From: Candidatus Eisenbacteria bacterium
GTDB taxonomy: Bacteria > Eisenbacteria > RBG-16-71-46
Direction of reading: 5' to 3'
Assembly: GCA_035712145.1 (NCBI GenBank)
Contig: DASTBI010000058.1
Span: 1-47,928, forward strand
Length of the DNA stretch: 47,928 nucleotides
This document shows, piece by piece, positions 22,656 to 30,828 of the stretch. Position numbers and translations under genes: made by a program. Below the pieces are notes generated by a model, which saw only the letters and a program-made list of their open reading frames with translations, made no database searches and was not told the DNA's origin. How positions within the stretch are numbered: the first letter of the stretch is position 1; each line of letters starts with the position of its first letter.

Positions 22656-23375
22656 ATGTCCCGGGCCATGAGCGTGCAGGGCAAGGCATCCTGGACACCG
22701 TCCCGGCTGGCGCTGGTCGAGCGCTTCTTCGCCGGGACGGCCGAGAGCTACGACTTCATCGTCCATGCCACGACGCTCGGTGCGGACGGGCGCTGGAAGC
22801 GCCGCATCGTGGATGCGATTCCGAAAGGTGCGAGGCGAATTCTCGACCTTGCTTCGGGAACCGGGATCCTCACCTTCGCCGTTGCCCAGCGCTTCCCGGA
22901 AGCGCACGTCATCGGCGTCGAGTTGCGCGACGAATACCTCCAGATCGCCCGCCGGCGGGCGCGCGAGCGTGGTCTCGACCGCGTCGAGTTCGTGCTCGGC
23001 CGGGCCGAGGACTATCGCGAAGGCCGCTACGACGCGATCGTGTCCTCGTACCTCGCGAAGTACGCCGACCTGGCGGTGCTCGCCCACCACGCGAGATCGA
23101 TGCTCGAACCGGGCGGCCTGGTGCTGATGCACGACTTCACCTATCCCTCGAACCCAGCCGCGGAGCGGCTGTGGCGCCTTCAGTTTGCGCTCATCCAGCC
23201 GTTCTTCGGCACGGTCTATCCCGCCTGGCGTCCGGCGTTCGCGGGGTTGCCGGAGCTGATCCGGGAGACGCGCTGGGTGGAGGACCTGGTCGCGGCGCTG
23301 CGAAGCCAGGCATTCGACCCCGCGGTCGAAGAGCTCTCGGTTCACGGATCCACGATGGTCTCCGCGCGCGCCTGA
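22656..23375 (+). CDS. SAM-dependent methyltransferase, UbiE/MenG-like
   Basis: 239 residues. ERFFAGTAESYDFIVHATTLG, then RWKRRIVDAI, resemble the N terminus of UbiE/MenG quinone methyltransferases. Motif I is ILDLASGTGILTFAVA, with VIGVELRDEYLQIA and the later YDAIVSSYLAKY and MLEPGGLVLMHDF. The UbiE family methylates demethylmenaquinone or a ubiquinone precursor; whether this gene is the quinone enzyme or a paralogue is unsure. ATG 22656 was chosen; ATG 22668 is an alternative and neither has a strong ribosome site. It is divergent from the hydrolase operon, and its TGA abuts the convergent permease stop, forming TGATCA. Confidence 0.85.
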   Translation: MSRAMSVQGKASWTPSRLALVERFFAGTAESYDFIVHATTLGADGRWKRRIVDAIPKGARRILDLASGTGILTFAVAQRFPEAHVIGVELRDEYLQIARRRARERGLDRVEFVLGRAEDYREGRYDAIVSSYLAKYADLAVLAHHARSMLEPGGLVLMHDFTYPSNPAAERLWRLQFALIQPFFGTVYPAWRPAFAGLPELIRETRWVEDLVAALRSQAFDPAVEELSVHGSTMVSARA

Positions 23376-24737
23376 TCATTCGGGCTTGGCGGAAGAAGGC
23401 GCAGGCCGCCGGGCAAAGAACAGCACCCAGGTGATGGCGGCGGCCGCGATCCAGCCCAGACCACTGAGCGCGACCACGCGGACGTTCTGCTGGAGCAGGG
23501 ACCCGGTGATCGCCATCAGCTGGAGCACCGAGAAGGCCACCGCGGCCACTCGGATCCAGGTGGCTCGAGAGGTGCGGTCACGGCGCATGAGGATCGGCAG
23601 AGCCAGGCCGGTGAGCGCGAAGAAGACTGCGTCGACCACCACCACCCCGGTGGTCAGCAGGTCCGTGCGCGCGAACCCCAGCCCCAGGGTGAGCGCGCTC
23701 GAGACCACGCCGAGCAGGAGGATTGCGGGGACCGGTGTCGCGAAGCGCCTGCTCAGTCGAGCGAACGGAGTGAAGAAGAGGCCGTCGCGCGCCATCGCCC
23801 AGGTGAGCCTCGGGCCCGAGAGGAATTGAGCGTTGAGCACGCCGAAGGCGGAGAGGGCCACCGCGGCGGCCGCGATGCGCCGGCCGAGCCCGGGCGAGCG
23901 AACCGAGATGGCGTCGGACGCCAGCGCTTCCGCATGCCGCACACCGTCGAAGCCGAGAAGGTCGAAGTAGGCCAGGTTGGCGGCGAGGTACGCCGCGACC
24001 ACCGTCGCGACGCCGAGCAGCATGGCCCGCGGCACGGTGCGCTCCGCGTCGCGCACCTCCCCCGCCATCCACAATGACTGCTGTCCCCCGCCGTAGGAGA
24101 AGAGCGTCAGCGTGACCGCGGCGAAGAGCGACGCGAAGGACATCGGGCTTCCGCCGGCCGTGTTGTCGGGGCGCGCCGTCCCGGGCTGGGTTGCCGCGGC
24201 GAGGACGACGACCGCCGACAAGGTGAGCAGCTTGAGGACCACCGTCGCGTTCTGAAGGCCGGCTCCGGAGCGCACGCCGATCACGTTGACGAGGACCAGC
24301 GACCAGCTGAGCACGGTGGCCATGCCCAGCACCCAGGGCTCGCCCGGCGCGCCGCCGTGGAGCGCGACCCCGAGATTCTGGGCGCACACGATCGAGATGA
24401 TCGCCACTCCGCCCGCCTGGACCGCGGTGAGGTTGCAGAAGACGAACAGGAAGGCCGGCGGCCTTCCGTAGGCATCGCGCAGCACGTGGTACTGGCCGCC
24501 TGCCACGGGACGCAAGCGGCCGAGCTCGGCGAAGGTGACGGCGCCGAGCATCGCGATCACGCCGCCGATGCCCCACGCCGCCATCGCCGCCGGATAGCTG
24601 CCGCTGATGGCCGCCACGTCTCGCGGATTGAAGAAGATCCCGACCCCGATGATGGCGCCCACCACCACACAGGTGGTGTCCCAGAGGCCGAGGACGCGGG
24701 GCAGCGTGTGCGTGGAGCCGGTCGCGGGCTCGGCCAT
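23376..24737 (-). CDS. APC-superfamily amino acid permease
   Basis: 453 residues with about 12 membrane helices. VVGAIIGVGIFFNPRDVA in helix 1 is the substrate-binding GxG-type motif of APC transporters, and FAELGRLRPVAGGQYHVLRDAYG is the conserved helix 2-3 loop seen in the LAT/SteT-like group. It would import or exchange amino acids across the inner membrane. No strong operon link; it is divergent from the MacB-like gene. It could serve the products of the periplasmic amidases 10 kb away, but nothing in the sequence shows this. Confidence 0.88.
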   Translation of the reverse strand: MAEPATGSTHTLPRVLGLWDTTCVVVGAIIGVGIFFNPRDVAAISGSYPAAMAAWGIGGVIAMLGAVTFAELGRLRPVAGGQYHVLRDAYGRPPAFLFVFCNLTAVQAGGVAIISIVCAQNLGVALHGGAPGEPWVLGMATVLSWSLVLVNVIGVRSGAGLQNATVVLKLLTLSAVVVLAAATQPGTARPDNTAGGSPMSFASLFAAVTLTLFSYGGGQQSLWMAGEVRDAERTVPRAMLLGVATVVAAYLAANLAYFDLLGFDGVRHAEALASDAISVRSPGLGRRIAAAAVALSAFGVLNAQFLSGPRLTWAMARDGLFFTPFARLSRRFATPVPAILLLGVVSSALTLGLGFARTDLLTTGVVVVDAVFFALTGLALPILMRRDRTSRATWIRVAAVAFSVLQLMAITGSLLQQNVRVVALSGLGWIAAAAITWVLFFARRPAPSSAKPE

Positions 24738-24810
24738 GTCAGGTCCCCGGGCTCAGGAGAACGGGCACGCGCCGCGTGATACTCCATCGGCTCGCGCGTA
24801 CAAGCACGGG

Positions 24811-26067
24811 ATGCAGGCGAGCGTGTGGTTGTCGAACGTGCGGGTGGGCGTGGAATCGCTGCGCATTCATCCTTTGCGCACCGTGCTCTCGGTGCTCGGC
24901 ATCCTGATCGGCTCCGCTGCGCTCATCGCGACCATGGCGGTCAGCGACGGCATGGTTTCCTTTGCCCGCGAACAGGTCCTGCGCAACACGTCGGCGCTGC
25001 TCGTCACCATCAGTCCGCGCACCAGCGTATACCAGGATGGCGAGTGGGTTCCGACGCATGAGTACCCGATCTTCACGACCATGGATACCGAAGCGCTGCG
25101 CCGGCTGATTCCCGGCGTCGAGGCCGCGGCGCTCACCCTGGGCGGCCGCGCCAGCACGAGCCTGGGCGCCGTGCGATGCCGCGCCTCGGTGGCGTTCGGC
25201 AGCGCAGGGCTCACCGAGTTCCAGACCCGCGACCTGGCCGCCGGGCGGTTCTTCAGCGAAGGCGAGGTTTCCCGCAACGCGGCGGTGATCGTGGTCAACT
25301 ACGCTCTCGCCACCGAGCTGTCGGCCACCCGCAATCCGCTGACGCTGGTCGGCCGGGTGGTGCGGGTCAACGGCCGCTCCCGGCGCGTCATCGGCATCCA
25401 GGCGCCCACGGGATTCGAGGACAGGAGCGACCCGGCCTTCCATCTCACCGCCCCCATCCGGTCGGCGAGCGCGCTGCTGCCGCCGCCGCCTTCAGGCGCG
25501 TTCGCGCCCTCCATCATGCTGCGGGCCGCCACCGCGGAGGACGTGGAGGACGTGCGAGCCGCGGCCACCGACTGGCTCAGCCGGCGATACCCGCAAGGCC
25601 AGGACAAGGCGCGCGTGGTCGTGGCGGCCGAGCAGCTGAAACAGGTCGAGCTCGGCTTCCTGATCATGAAGACCTTCGTGGGCGCGCTGGTCGGCATCTC
25701 GCTGCTGGTCGGCGGGATCGGAATCATGAACGTGCTGCTGGCCGCGGTCACGGAGCGGACGCGCGAGATCGGGATCCGCAAGAGCGTCGGCGCGCGCGCC
25801 GCCGACATCCACGCCCAGTTCATCGCCGAGTCCGTGGCGATCGCGCTGGCGGGCGCGATCATGGGCTTGCTGCTCGGGTTCGCGATCGCAGCCGGCGTCA
25901 CCGCGGTGTTCCGCTACAAGCTCGGCGCGCCGATCCATCCGGTGCTCTCGCTCTCGTCCGTGCTGATCGCGACGATCTCGTCCTCACTGGTGGGTCTGGT
26001 GTTCGGCACCTACCCGGCCCGCCGGGCGGCCAGGCTGCCCCCCATCATCGCGCTCGCCCACGAATAG
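24811..26067 (+). CDS. MacB/FtsX-like ABC transporter permease (no ATPase beside it)
   Basis: 418 residues in the MacB order: helix 1 (LRTVLSVLGILIGSAALIAT), a periplasmic MacB core domain (about 45-280, with FQTRDLAAGRFFSEGE), then three helices in an FtsX domain with the characteristic GGIGIMNVLLAAVTERTREI, IRKSVGARAADI and GLVFGTYPARRAA. MacB-type permeases drive periplasmic mechanotransmission or export with an ATPase and often an outer-membrane channel. Neither an ATPase nor an adaptor gene is adjacent. ATG 24811 was chosen; only weak ribosome-site sequence is visible. It converges with the DUF480 gene, 3 bp apart. Confidence 0.88.
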   Translation: MQASVWLSNVRVGVESLRIHPLRTVLSVLGILIGSAALIATMAVSDGMVSFAREQVLRNTSALLVTISPRTSVYQDGEWVPTHEYPIFTTMDTEALRRLIPGVEAAALTLGGRASTSLGAVRCRASVAFGSAGLTEFQTRDLAAGRFFSEGEVSRNAAVIVVNYALATELSATRNPLTLVGRVVRVNGRSRRVIGIQAPTGFEDRSDPAFHLTAPIRSASALLPPPPSGAFAPSIMLRAATAEDVEDVRAAATDWLSRRYPQGQDKARVVVAAEQLKQVELGFLIMKTFVGALVGISLLVGGIGIMNVLLAAVTERTREIGIRKSVGARAADIHAQFIAESVAIALAGAIMGLLLGFAIAAGVTAVFRYKLGAPIHPVLSLSSVLIATISSSLVGLVFGTYPARRAARLPPIIALAHE

Positions 26068-26070
26068 CGC

Positions 26071-26772
26071 TCAGCGGTCCCGGGACTCGAGCCGCTCGAT
26101 GCGCTCGGCGAGCGCCGTGATCTGGGCGCGAAGCTCCACGATCTCGGCGCGAAGGTCGGACGTCCCATGCGCGGGTCGCGAGGGCGCTTCTTCGGGGGCG
26201 GGCGCGAAGGTTCTGCCGCGCTGGGATCGAAGCGCCTCGAGCTCGTCGGCCGGGTAGAGGTTGTGGGTGACCATCTGGCCACGGCCGGGTGGAGTCAGCT
26301 CGATCATCAGCCTGCGCTCGACCAGACCTTCGACGATGGGCTTGAGTGCCATGAGGTCCTCGATCGCTTCCATGCGGGACGCGCGCGCGCGCAGCTCTCC
26401 CAGCGCCTGAGGCCCGCGCAGCAACAGCTCACCGAGGACCGCGAGCTCCACCGGACGCACGCCGAGCCACTCGTACGCGAGGTGCTTGTACTTCGCCACG
26501 CGGCCGACCCAGTCGATCTCCTTCACCACGCCCAGCGTCACGAGCTCGCTCAGCACCTTCTCGACGTCGAAGTCGTCATAGGACGTCAGCGGATCGCGGT
26601 TGTTCTTCTGATTGCAGCCGTTGACGATGGCGTTGACGGTCATCGGATAGCCGGCGGGCGTGGTCTTGGCTTTCTCGATCAGCACCCCCAGCACGCGTCG
26701 CTGCGGAGCATCGAGCGGCTTCCAGCGCGGTTCGGTGGTCGCCTCGGGCATGGATTCGGGAGTGGTGCTCAT
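26071..26772 (-). CDS. yceH: DUF480 (YceH-like) protein
   Basis: 233 residues. LDAPQRRVLGVLIEKAKTTP and YPMTVNAIVNGCNQKNNRDP are the defining DUF480 motifs, followed by two winged-helix-like units (VEKVLSELVTLGVVKEI; LGVRPVELAVLGELLLRGPQ) and a C-terminal coiled coil (LRAEIVELRAQITALAERIE). The family is conserved in proteobacteria; its role is not settled. ATG 26772 follows GAAGGAA and was preferred over the earlier in-frame GTG. It is divergent from the membrane protein at 26846. Confidence 0.9.
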   Translation of the reverse strand: MSTTPESMPEATTEPRWKPLDAPQRRVLGVLIEKAKTTPAGYPMTVNAIVNGCNQKNNRDPLTSYDDFDVEKVLSELVTLGVVKEIDWVGRVAKYKHLAYEWLGVRPVELAVLGELLLRGPQALGELRARASRMEAIEDLMALKPIVEGLVERRLMIELTPPGRGQMVTHNLYPADELEALRSQRGRTFAPAPEEAPSRPAHGTSDLRAEIVELRAQITALAERIERLESRDR

Positions 26773-26845
26773 GGCGCGTTCCTTCGAATGGGTTGGCGGC
26801 GAAAGATACACGAACCGCCCCGGCGCCGTTTGCGGGTAAGATGCC

Positions 26846-27703
26846 ATGCCCATGGAGGCCCACGGCGTAACCCCTCTGGAGTCGCGGGTCCGCGAGCGGT
26901 TCCGTGAGATCTACGCGCGCGACCGCTCGGACTATCTCCGCTTCGCGATCTCGGGTGTGCTGCTCACCCCCGCCCTGCTCACCGCAGCGATCGCGCTTCT
27001 GCTGTTCATGATCCTGTGGGGCGTCAATACGAGAAACGACGCCTGGAGCAACGACCCTCGCCACGTGCTCACGGCCATTGGCACCTTCGTCGGGATGATG
27101 TTCGGCGCTTTGCTGATGAAGCAGGAGCCGAACGCCCGTCGCGATCCCGGAGGTCTCCTGCTGGGCCTGGCGCTGGTCTTCGGCGCCTTCCTGGGAGTCG
27201 TGTATGGCACGTCCTGGATGAACGGCCAGCCCACTCTCTTCTGGGCTTCGATCGTGGCTCTGGTCCTGATGGCGATGGCTCTCATGGGGCGTCTCTACGA
27301 GCCCGCGGACCATTACTACCTGGGATGGGTGGCAGGACCCATCGTGATCGACAATCCACTCACGTTCGAAGACGACATCGATCGAGAGCACATCAAGCTT
27401 GGCTTCGGCGCGGCGATTCCCACGTTCATCCTGGGCGTCTACGGGGAGATCTTCGGGAGCGCGTGGCTGCTGCGCCCGCTGGACGATCGCGAGGAGGAGC
27501 TGGCCGCAAACACGCTGATCGAGGCGGAAGCCGGAATGGTCTCCGCCGCGGTGAGCGAGGCGGTTCGGTTGGAGCAGGTCCGCGTGGCGCATGCTATCCG
27601 GGCGCTCTTCAAGCTGGATCTGATCCAGCATCGAAGAAACGGGATCAGGCTGACCGCGAAGGGCCGCGAGCTGCTGAAGGATGCCCGGGGACTGCGCGGC
27701 TGA
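26846..27703 (+). CDS. Four-helix membrane protein with soluble C-terminal domain, unknown
   Basis: 285 residues. Helices lie at roughly 33-58 (ISGVLLTPALLTAAIALLLF), 76-90, 103-120 (GLLLGLALVFGAFLGVVYG) and 130-146 (FWASIVALVLMAMALMG). The C-terminal part contains an acidic stretch and a short winged-helix-like tail (AHAIRALFKLDLIQHRRNGI, LTAKGRELL) resembling the end of a MarR/PadR-type DNA-binding unit. I recognise no family. ATG 26846 or ATG 26852 are both possible. Confidence 0.7.
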   Translation: MPMEAHGVTPLESRVRERFREIYARDRSDYLRFAISGVLLTPALLTAAIALLLFMILWGVNTRNDAWSNDPRHVLTAIGTFVGMMFGALLMKQEPNARRDPGGLLLGLALVFGAFLGVVYGTSWMNGQPTLFWASIVALVLMAMALMGRLYEPADHYYLGWVAGPIVIDNPLTFEDDIDREHIKLGFGAAIPTFILGVYGEIFGSAWLLRPLDDREEELAANTLIEAEAGMVSAAVSEAVRLEQVRVAHAIRALFKLDLIQHRRNGIRLTAKGRELLKDARGLRG

Positions 27704-27711
27704 ATCTGTCT

Positions 27712-28512
27712 TCAGCTCGTGGGTATCGACGAACCGTAGCGCCGCAGGACCGCGGCGGCCTCGATGTAGAGCGTGGGGTCTGTCCCGAAGATCTGGGCGA
27801 AGCGCACCGCCACCTGGTCCTCGGGAATCTCGGTCTTCTCGACGCCGCCCGGAGGATAACGAGTCAGCGTTCCGTTCCGGAGGCTCGTGAACACGCCATC
27901 CACGTAGGCGCCGTAGGAGAGCCGATGGAGGAAGCTCTGCGGAGCGCTCCAGTCGTTGGCCGCGTGGATGAGATCGCGCAGGCTCGCGAGGGTTCGCGGC
28001 TTCGGGTCCAGCGTCTTGGTCGGCCCGGGATTGCGCGTGACCAGGATCGTGTCCCCGCGCACTTCGTACTCCAGTTTCTCCCGGTGCGTGTCGAGCGAGA
28101 AGGACTGGAACAGCGGATAGGCCTGAAAGATCGGGGCGGCATACCCCACGTCCGCGTAGAACGCCCCCTCGGGAAGCTCGACGCGAACGCAGCAATGGCC
28201 CGGATCCATGATCATGAACGAGGCCTCGAATCCGAGGTCCTCGAGCAGCGCGTGCAGGCCACGCGCGAGCGTCCAGCACAGCCCTCCCGCGCCGCGAGTC
28301 ACGATCCGCTCCACGTACTGATCGAACGGCGGCAGGAAGTCTCCGCGCCGAAGTCCCGGCTCGTAGTCGATCAGCTTGGTCAGCGTCTCGAAAGGCACCC
28401 GCGTCTGGTGCTCGTGGATGATGCGATCGAGGTACCCACGGCTCGGCGCTTCGCGGTTCAGCTTCAGATGGCCGAGCAGATGATCGGCAGACGCGCGGGT
28501 CGATGCCGTCAC
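27712..28512 (-). CDS. nat: Arylamine N-acetyltransferase family protein
   Basis: Transfers acetyl from acetyl-CoA to arylamines or hydrazines in the classic family. 266 residues, slightly shorter than typical. RVPFETLTKLID is the family N-terminal motif; the catalytic triad is visible as Cys79 (GAGGLCWTLA), His106 (DPGHCCV) and Asp121 (YADVGYAAP). The usual RGGxCxExN is altered to RGAGGLCWTLA, so specificity may differ; NAT folds also serve as amide synthases. The GTG start at 28512 overlaps the TGA stop of the upstream selenoprotein gene (GTGA), so the two are translationally coupled. Confidence 0.87.
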   Translation of the reverse strand: MTASTRASADHLLGHLKLNREAPSRGYLDRIIHEHQTRVPFETLTKLIDYEPGLRRGDFLPPFDQYVERIVTRGAGGLCWTLARGLHALLEDLGFEASFMIMDPGHCCVRVELPEGAFYADVGYAAPIFQAYPLFQSFSLDTHREKLEYEVRGDTILVTRNPGPTKTLDPKPRTLASLRDLIHAANDWSAPQSFLHRLSYGAYVDGVFTSLRNGTLTRYPPGGVEKTEIPEDQVAVRFAQIFGTDPTLYIEAAAVLRRYGSSIPTS

Positions 28513-29075
28513 TGGGCGGCGCCGATCAGGATGCCTCGCAGCTCCGCGTAGTTGGCGCTGACCGAGAGGTCATGGTCGGTGAGGTTGTAGACGCGAATGA
28601 CCCGGTTGTCCTCGTCGAGGATGATCACGTCGCGCCAGCTGGCGTGCCAGGCATGCCACACGTTGGTGCGTGGGAGGTCCTGGAGCCAGGGGAGCGTCCG
28701 TCCCTGACAGACCTCGACGTTGCCCGACTCCTGCCCCGCCTCGTTCACGCCCAGGATCCGGACCGGGCGGGCTGTCGCGACAGTGTCGAAGTCGTGCTGC
28801 ATCTGATCGAGGAGCCCGAACTGGGCTCGGCAGTAGCCTCAGGTCGCGTGACCGAAGTACCAGGCCGAGATGTTCCCGAGCTGGCTCCGCGGCGAGATCA
28901 GCTCGCCGGCGGTGACCGAGTTCTGGTTCACGTCGGGAATGGAGAAGTCAGGGGCTTGGGTCGCGGCCGGCAGGGGCTCGAGCGGCTTCTCACCGCACGC
29001 GGCCAGCAGTGCGAGGCACGCGGCCGCGACGATGGCGCGGACGCGCGGCAGGGTCCTCCCGTGGGCGATGAGCAT
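28509..29075 (-). CDS. Thioredoxin-fold lipoprotein selenoprotein (UGA read as selenocysteine)
   Basis: Read through one in-frame UGA at 28841-28839, the gene encodes 188 residues. The N terminus (LALLAAC, Cys27) is a canonical lipobox. Next comes APDFSIPDVNQ, the usual start of AhpC/TlpA-type redoxins, then ISAWYFGHAT-U-GYCRAQF, in which the UGA replaces the first Cys of a CxxC active site (Sec79-Gly-Tyr-Cys82). The downstream half, on the same frame without any other stop, continues the fold (VRILGVNEAGQ, RDVIILDEDNRVIRVYN). A hairpin follows the UGA at the distance expected for a bacterial SECIS. The product would be an envelope thiol/selenol oxidoreductase. The stop overlaps the NAT start. 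A frameshift-free nonsense mutation is the alternative but far less likely. Confidence 0.9.
28812..28828 (-). promoter_or_regulatory. Candidate bacterial SECIS hairpin
   Basis: On the minus strand a 6-bp perfect stem (GAGCCC with GGGCTC) encloses the 5-base loop AGTTC. The loop begins 17 bases after the UGA and has G at its second position, matching the bacterial SECIS rules as I know them (a G in the first two loop bases, loop 16-37 bases from the UGA). A partly paired lower stem could extend it. Confidence 0.7.
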
Positions 29076-29148
29076 CGCGGCAATTTAACCCAAAAAGCCG
29101 CTGGATACTTCGAGGCCCGCGGAGGGATGATTCCGGCCGAGGCTCCCG

Positions 29149-30123
29149 ATGCCCCCGAATCTCCCGATTCCCTCGCTGTTCCTGCGGCTCACTCTCGTCG
29201 CCCTGCCGCTGGCGATCGCGGTGTGGTGGGCCGCTCCGGGAGACCCCGTCGACGCGCTGCTCGAGCACAAGGCCGATCTCGTCCGAGTCGAGCGCATGCC
29301 GGCGCCCGAGCTCGGCGAGCGAGTCGAGCGCTGGCGCATGATGACGGCCGGCGGCGACACGCTGCGCGCCTTGTGGCGTGCCGCGGCTCCGGGCGCGGCC
29401 CGGCCCTGGACCGTCGTCCTGCTCGGTGGATTGGTGACGGGAGACCGAGCCACCCTGCTGGTCCCGGACGACGCGGCGACGCACGTGCTCGCGGTGGACT
29501 GGCCGTGGCGCGAGCCGCGGCGCATGTCGTGGTGGCGGGCGGTGCTCCGTGTGGGTGCGATCCAGCGAGGGGTGATGACCTCGCCCGCCGTGCTCGCGCT
29601 CGGTGTGGAAGCGGCGGCAGGCGCGCCCGAAGTGACGCCCGAGCGGATCGCGCTCATGGGTGTGAGTCTCGGCGTCGCACCCGCGGTGTCGGTGCTGCGG
29701 CTCACCCATCGTCCCGCGGCGCTGATCCTGCTGCACGGCGCGGCGGACATTCGCGAGCTCCTGCGCCATGGACTGGCGCGCGAAGGCGTGCCGGGTTTTC
29801 TGGCCTCTCCCCTGTCGGCGCTCGCCTCACGCCTCATCCATCCGCTGGAACCTTCGCTCCACGCGGCCGCCGTCGGCGCCCGCCCGGTGCTGATGATCAA
29901 CGCGGTCGGCGATCCGCTGCTCCCGGCGAAATGCGTGAAGCGGCTGCACGGACTCTTCCCTGCGGGAGACGTGCGCTGGGGCGCTCCTCTGCACGGAGCT
30001 CGCGAGCGCCGGGTTTCGGTCGCGGATGCCACGCGCGAGGTCGAAGCCTGGCTGAAGACGGCCGCGGTCGCGAAGAGGCCCGGGCTGCCGCCCGGGCCCC
30101 GGCGCGTCTCGAAATCCGCCTAG
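29149..30123 (+). CDS. Alpha/beta-hydrolase-fold protein with N-terminal anchor
   Basis: 324 residues. The N terminus (LFLRLTLVALPLAIAVWW) is a membrane anchor or uncleaved signal. The core has VVLLGG as the first strand end, the nucleophile elbow GVSLG, an acid in NAVGDPLLP and a possible His in PLHGARERR. No specific family is recognised. ATG 29149 is preceded by GAGG. It is divergent from the selenoprotein gene and ends in the CTAG shared with the next, convergent gene. The last codons contain a strong hairpin at 30077-30098. Confidence 0.75.
   Translation: MPPNLPIPSLFLRLTLVALPLAIAVWWAAPGDPVDALLEHKADLVRVERMPAPELGERVERWRMMTAGGDTLRALWRAAAPGAARPWTVVLLGGLVTGDRATLLVPDDAATHVLAVDWPWREPRRMSWWRAVLRVGAIQRGVMTSPAVLALGVEAAAGAPEVTPERIALMGVSLGVAPAVSVLRLTHRPAALILLHGAADIRELLRHGLAREGVPGFLASPLSALASRLIHPLEPSLHAAAVGARPVLMINAVGDPLLPAKCVKRLHGLFPAGDVRWGAPLHGARERRVSVADATREVEAWLKTAAVAKRPGLPPGPRRVSKSA
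30077..30098. terminator. Hairpin inside the hydrolase 3' end, possibly bidirectional terminator
   Basis: ggcccgggc, loop TGCC, gcccgggcc: a 9-bp perfect stem within the last codons of the plus-strand gene and 22 bp beyond the stop of the minus-strand lipoprotein gene. No T-run; it may slow or end transcription from both sides. Confidence 0.4.
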
Positions 30124-30677
30124 GCTCTTTCGTAGACGCGCGTGAAATTCCGCGTCGTGCCTTCGCGCTCCACCCGGGTCGAGACCACGAGCCGGCGATC
30201 GCGGTTCTCGAGCGTGAACAACTGGGTGATGCGCCCGCCATTACGGCCGACCCGCTGGACCTCGAAGCGGTTGTCGTTGATCCAGCGCGCATTCGTGTAG
30301 GGACCGTCCTCGTAGGCCCCATAGCGGTAGCCGGCATCCTCGAGCGAAATCTCGGCGATCAGCGAGCCGCCCTCATCCTGGATGCGCACGACCTGACCAC
30401 TGCCGCTGATGCGGAACACGTCCGGGAGGAACCAAGCGCGATAGCGCATGCGATCCGTCCGATCCGCGCTTTCCCAGTCCGCCCCGAATCGATCCTGTTC
30501 ATCCATCCAGGCGCCGCCATAGTCGCCGCGCCCCGTGTCCAACTCCCACCGTCCATTGAAATCTCTGGCGTCATAGCCTCGTGAATAATCCGGCGACTCC
30601 GAGTTATAGACGTTGGGAGCGCAGCTCACCATGAGCAGCGCGGCGGCTGCAACTCCAAGCCATCTCAAAACCTTCAT
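30120..30677 (-). CDS. Lipoprotein of unknown function
   Basis: 185 residues with a lipoprotein signal (AAAALLMVSC, Cys19). The mature part is rich in Asp, Gly, Tyr and Arg (YSRGYDARDFNGRWELD) and then forms a beta-rich region (VFRISGSGQVVRIQDEGGSL, FEVQRVGRNGGRITQLFTLE) like small lipocalin-type or calycin-type lipoproteins, but no family is recognised. ATG 30677 has GAGGAGGGG upstream. It converges with the hydrolase gene by sharing CTAG 30120-30123. Confidence 0.78.
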   Translation of the reverse strand: MKVLRWLGVAAAALLMVSCAPNVYNSESPDYSRGYDARDFNGRWELDTGRGDYGGAWMDEQDRFGADWESADRTDRMRYRAWFLPDVFRISGSGQVVRIQDEGGSLIAEISLEDAGYRYGAYEDGPYTNARWINDNRFEVQRVGRNGGRITQLFTLENRDRRLVVSTRVEREGTTRNFTRVYERA

Positions 30678-30828
30678 GGTGCCCCTCCTCTAACGGCCTC
30701 CATGCGCGATGCCACGGCGGCATCGGGGAGAAGGCTGTCTCGCGATCCCCCGTGGGACGTGGAATGCATGGACAGCGCCAGAGGAAGCAGTCTTTGCCGC
30801 GGCGAAACAATGGAAGGCCGCTGCCAAC

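Noticed and set aside
26576-28279. A 567-codon minus-strand frame across the DUF480, membrane protein and NAT genes
   Set aside because: It crosses three better-supported genes on both strands and has no domain.
28839-28841. The in-frame TGA as an ordinary stop, giving two short genes or a pseudogene
   Set aside because: The two parts join in one frame at a UxxC active site, a fitting hairpin follows, and the downstream half is undamaged; selenocysteine explains all of this.
30077-30098. The gcccgggc hairpin as a REP-type mobile repeat
   Set aside because: I saw no further copies of this element in the window; a terminator-like hairpin is the simpler reading.
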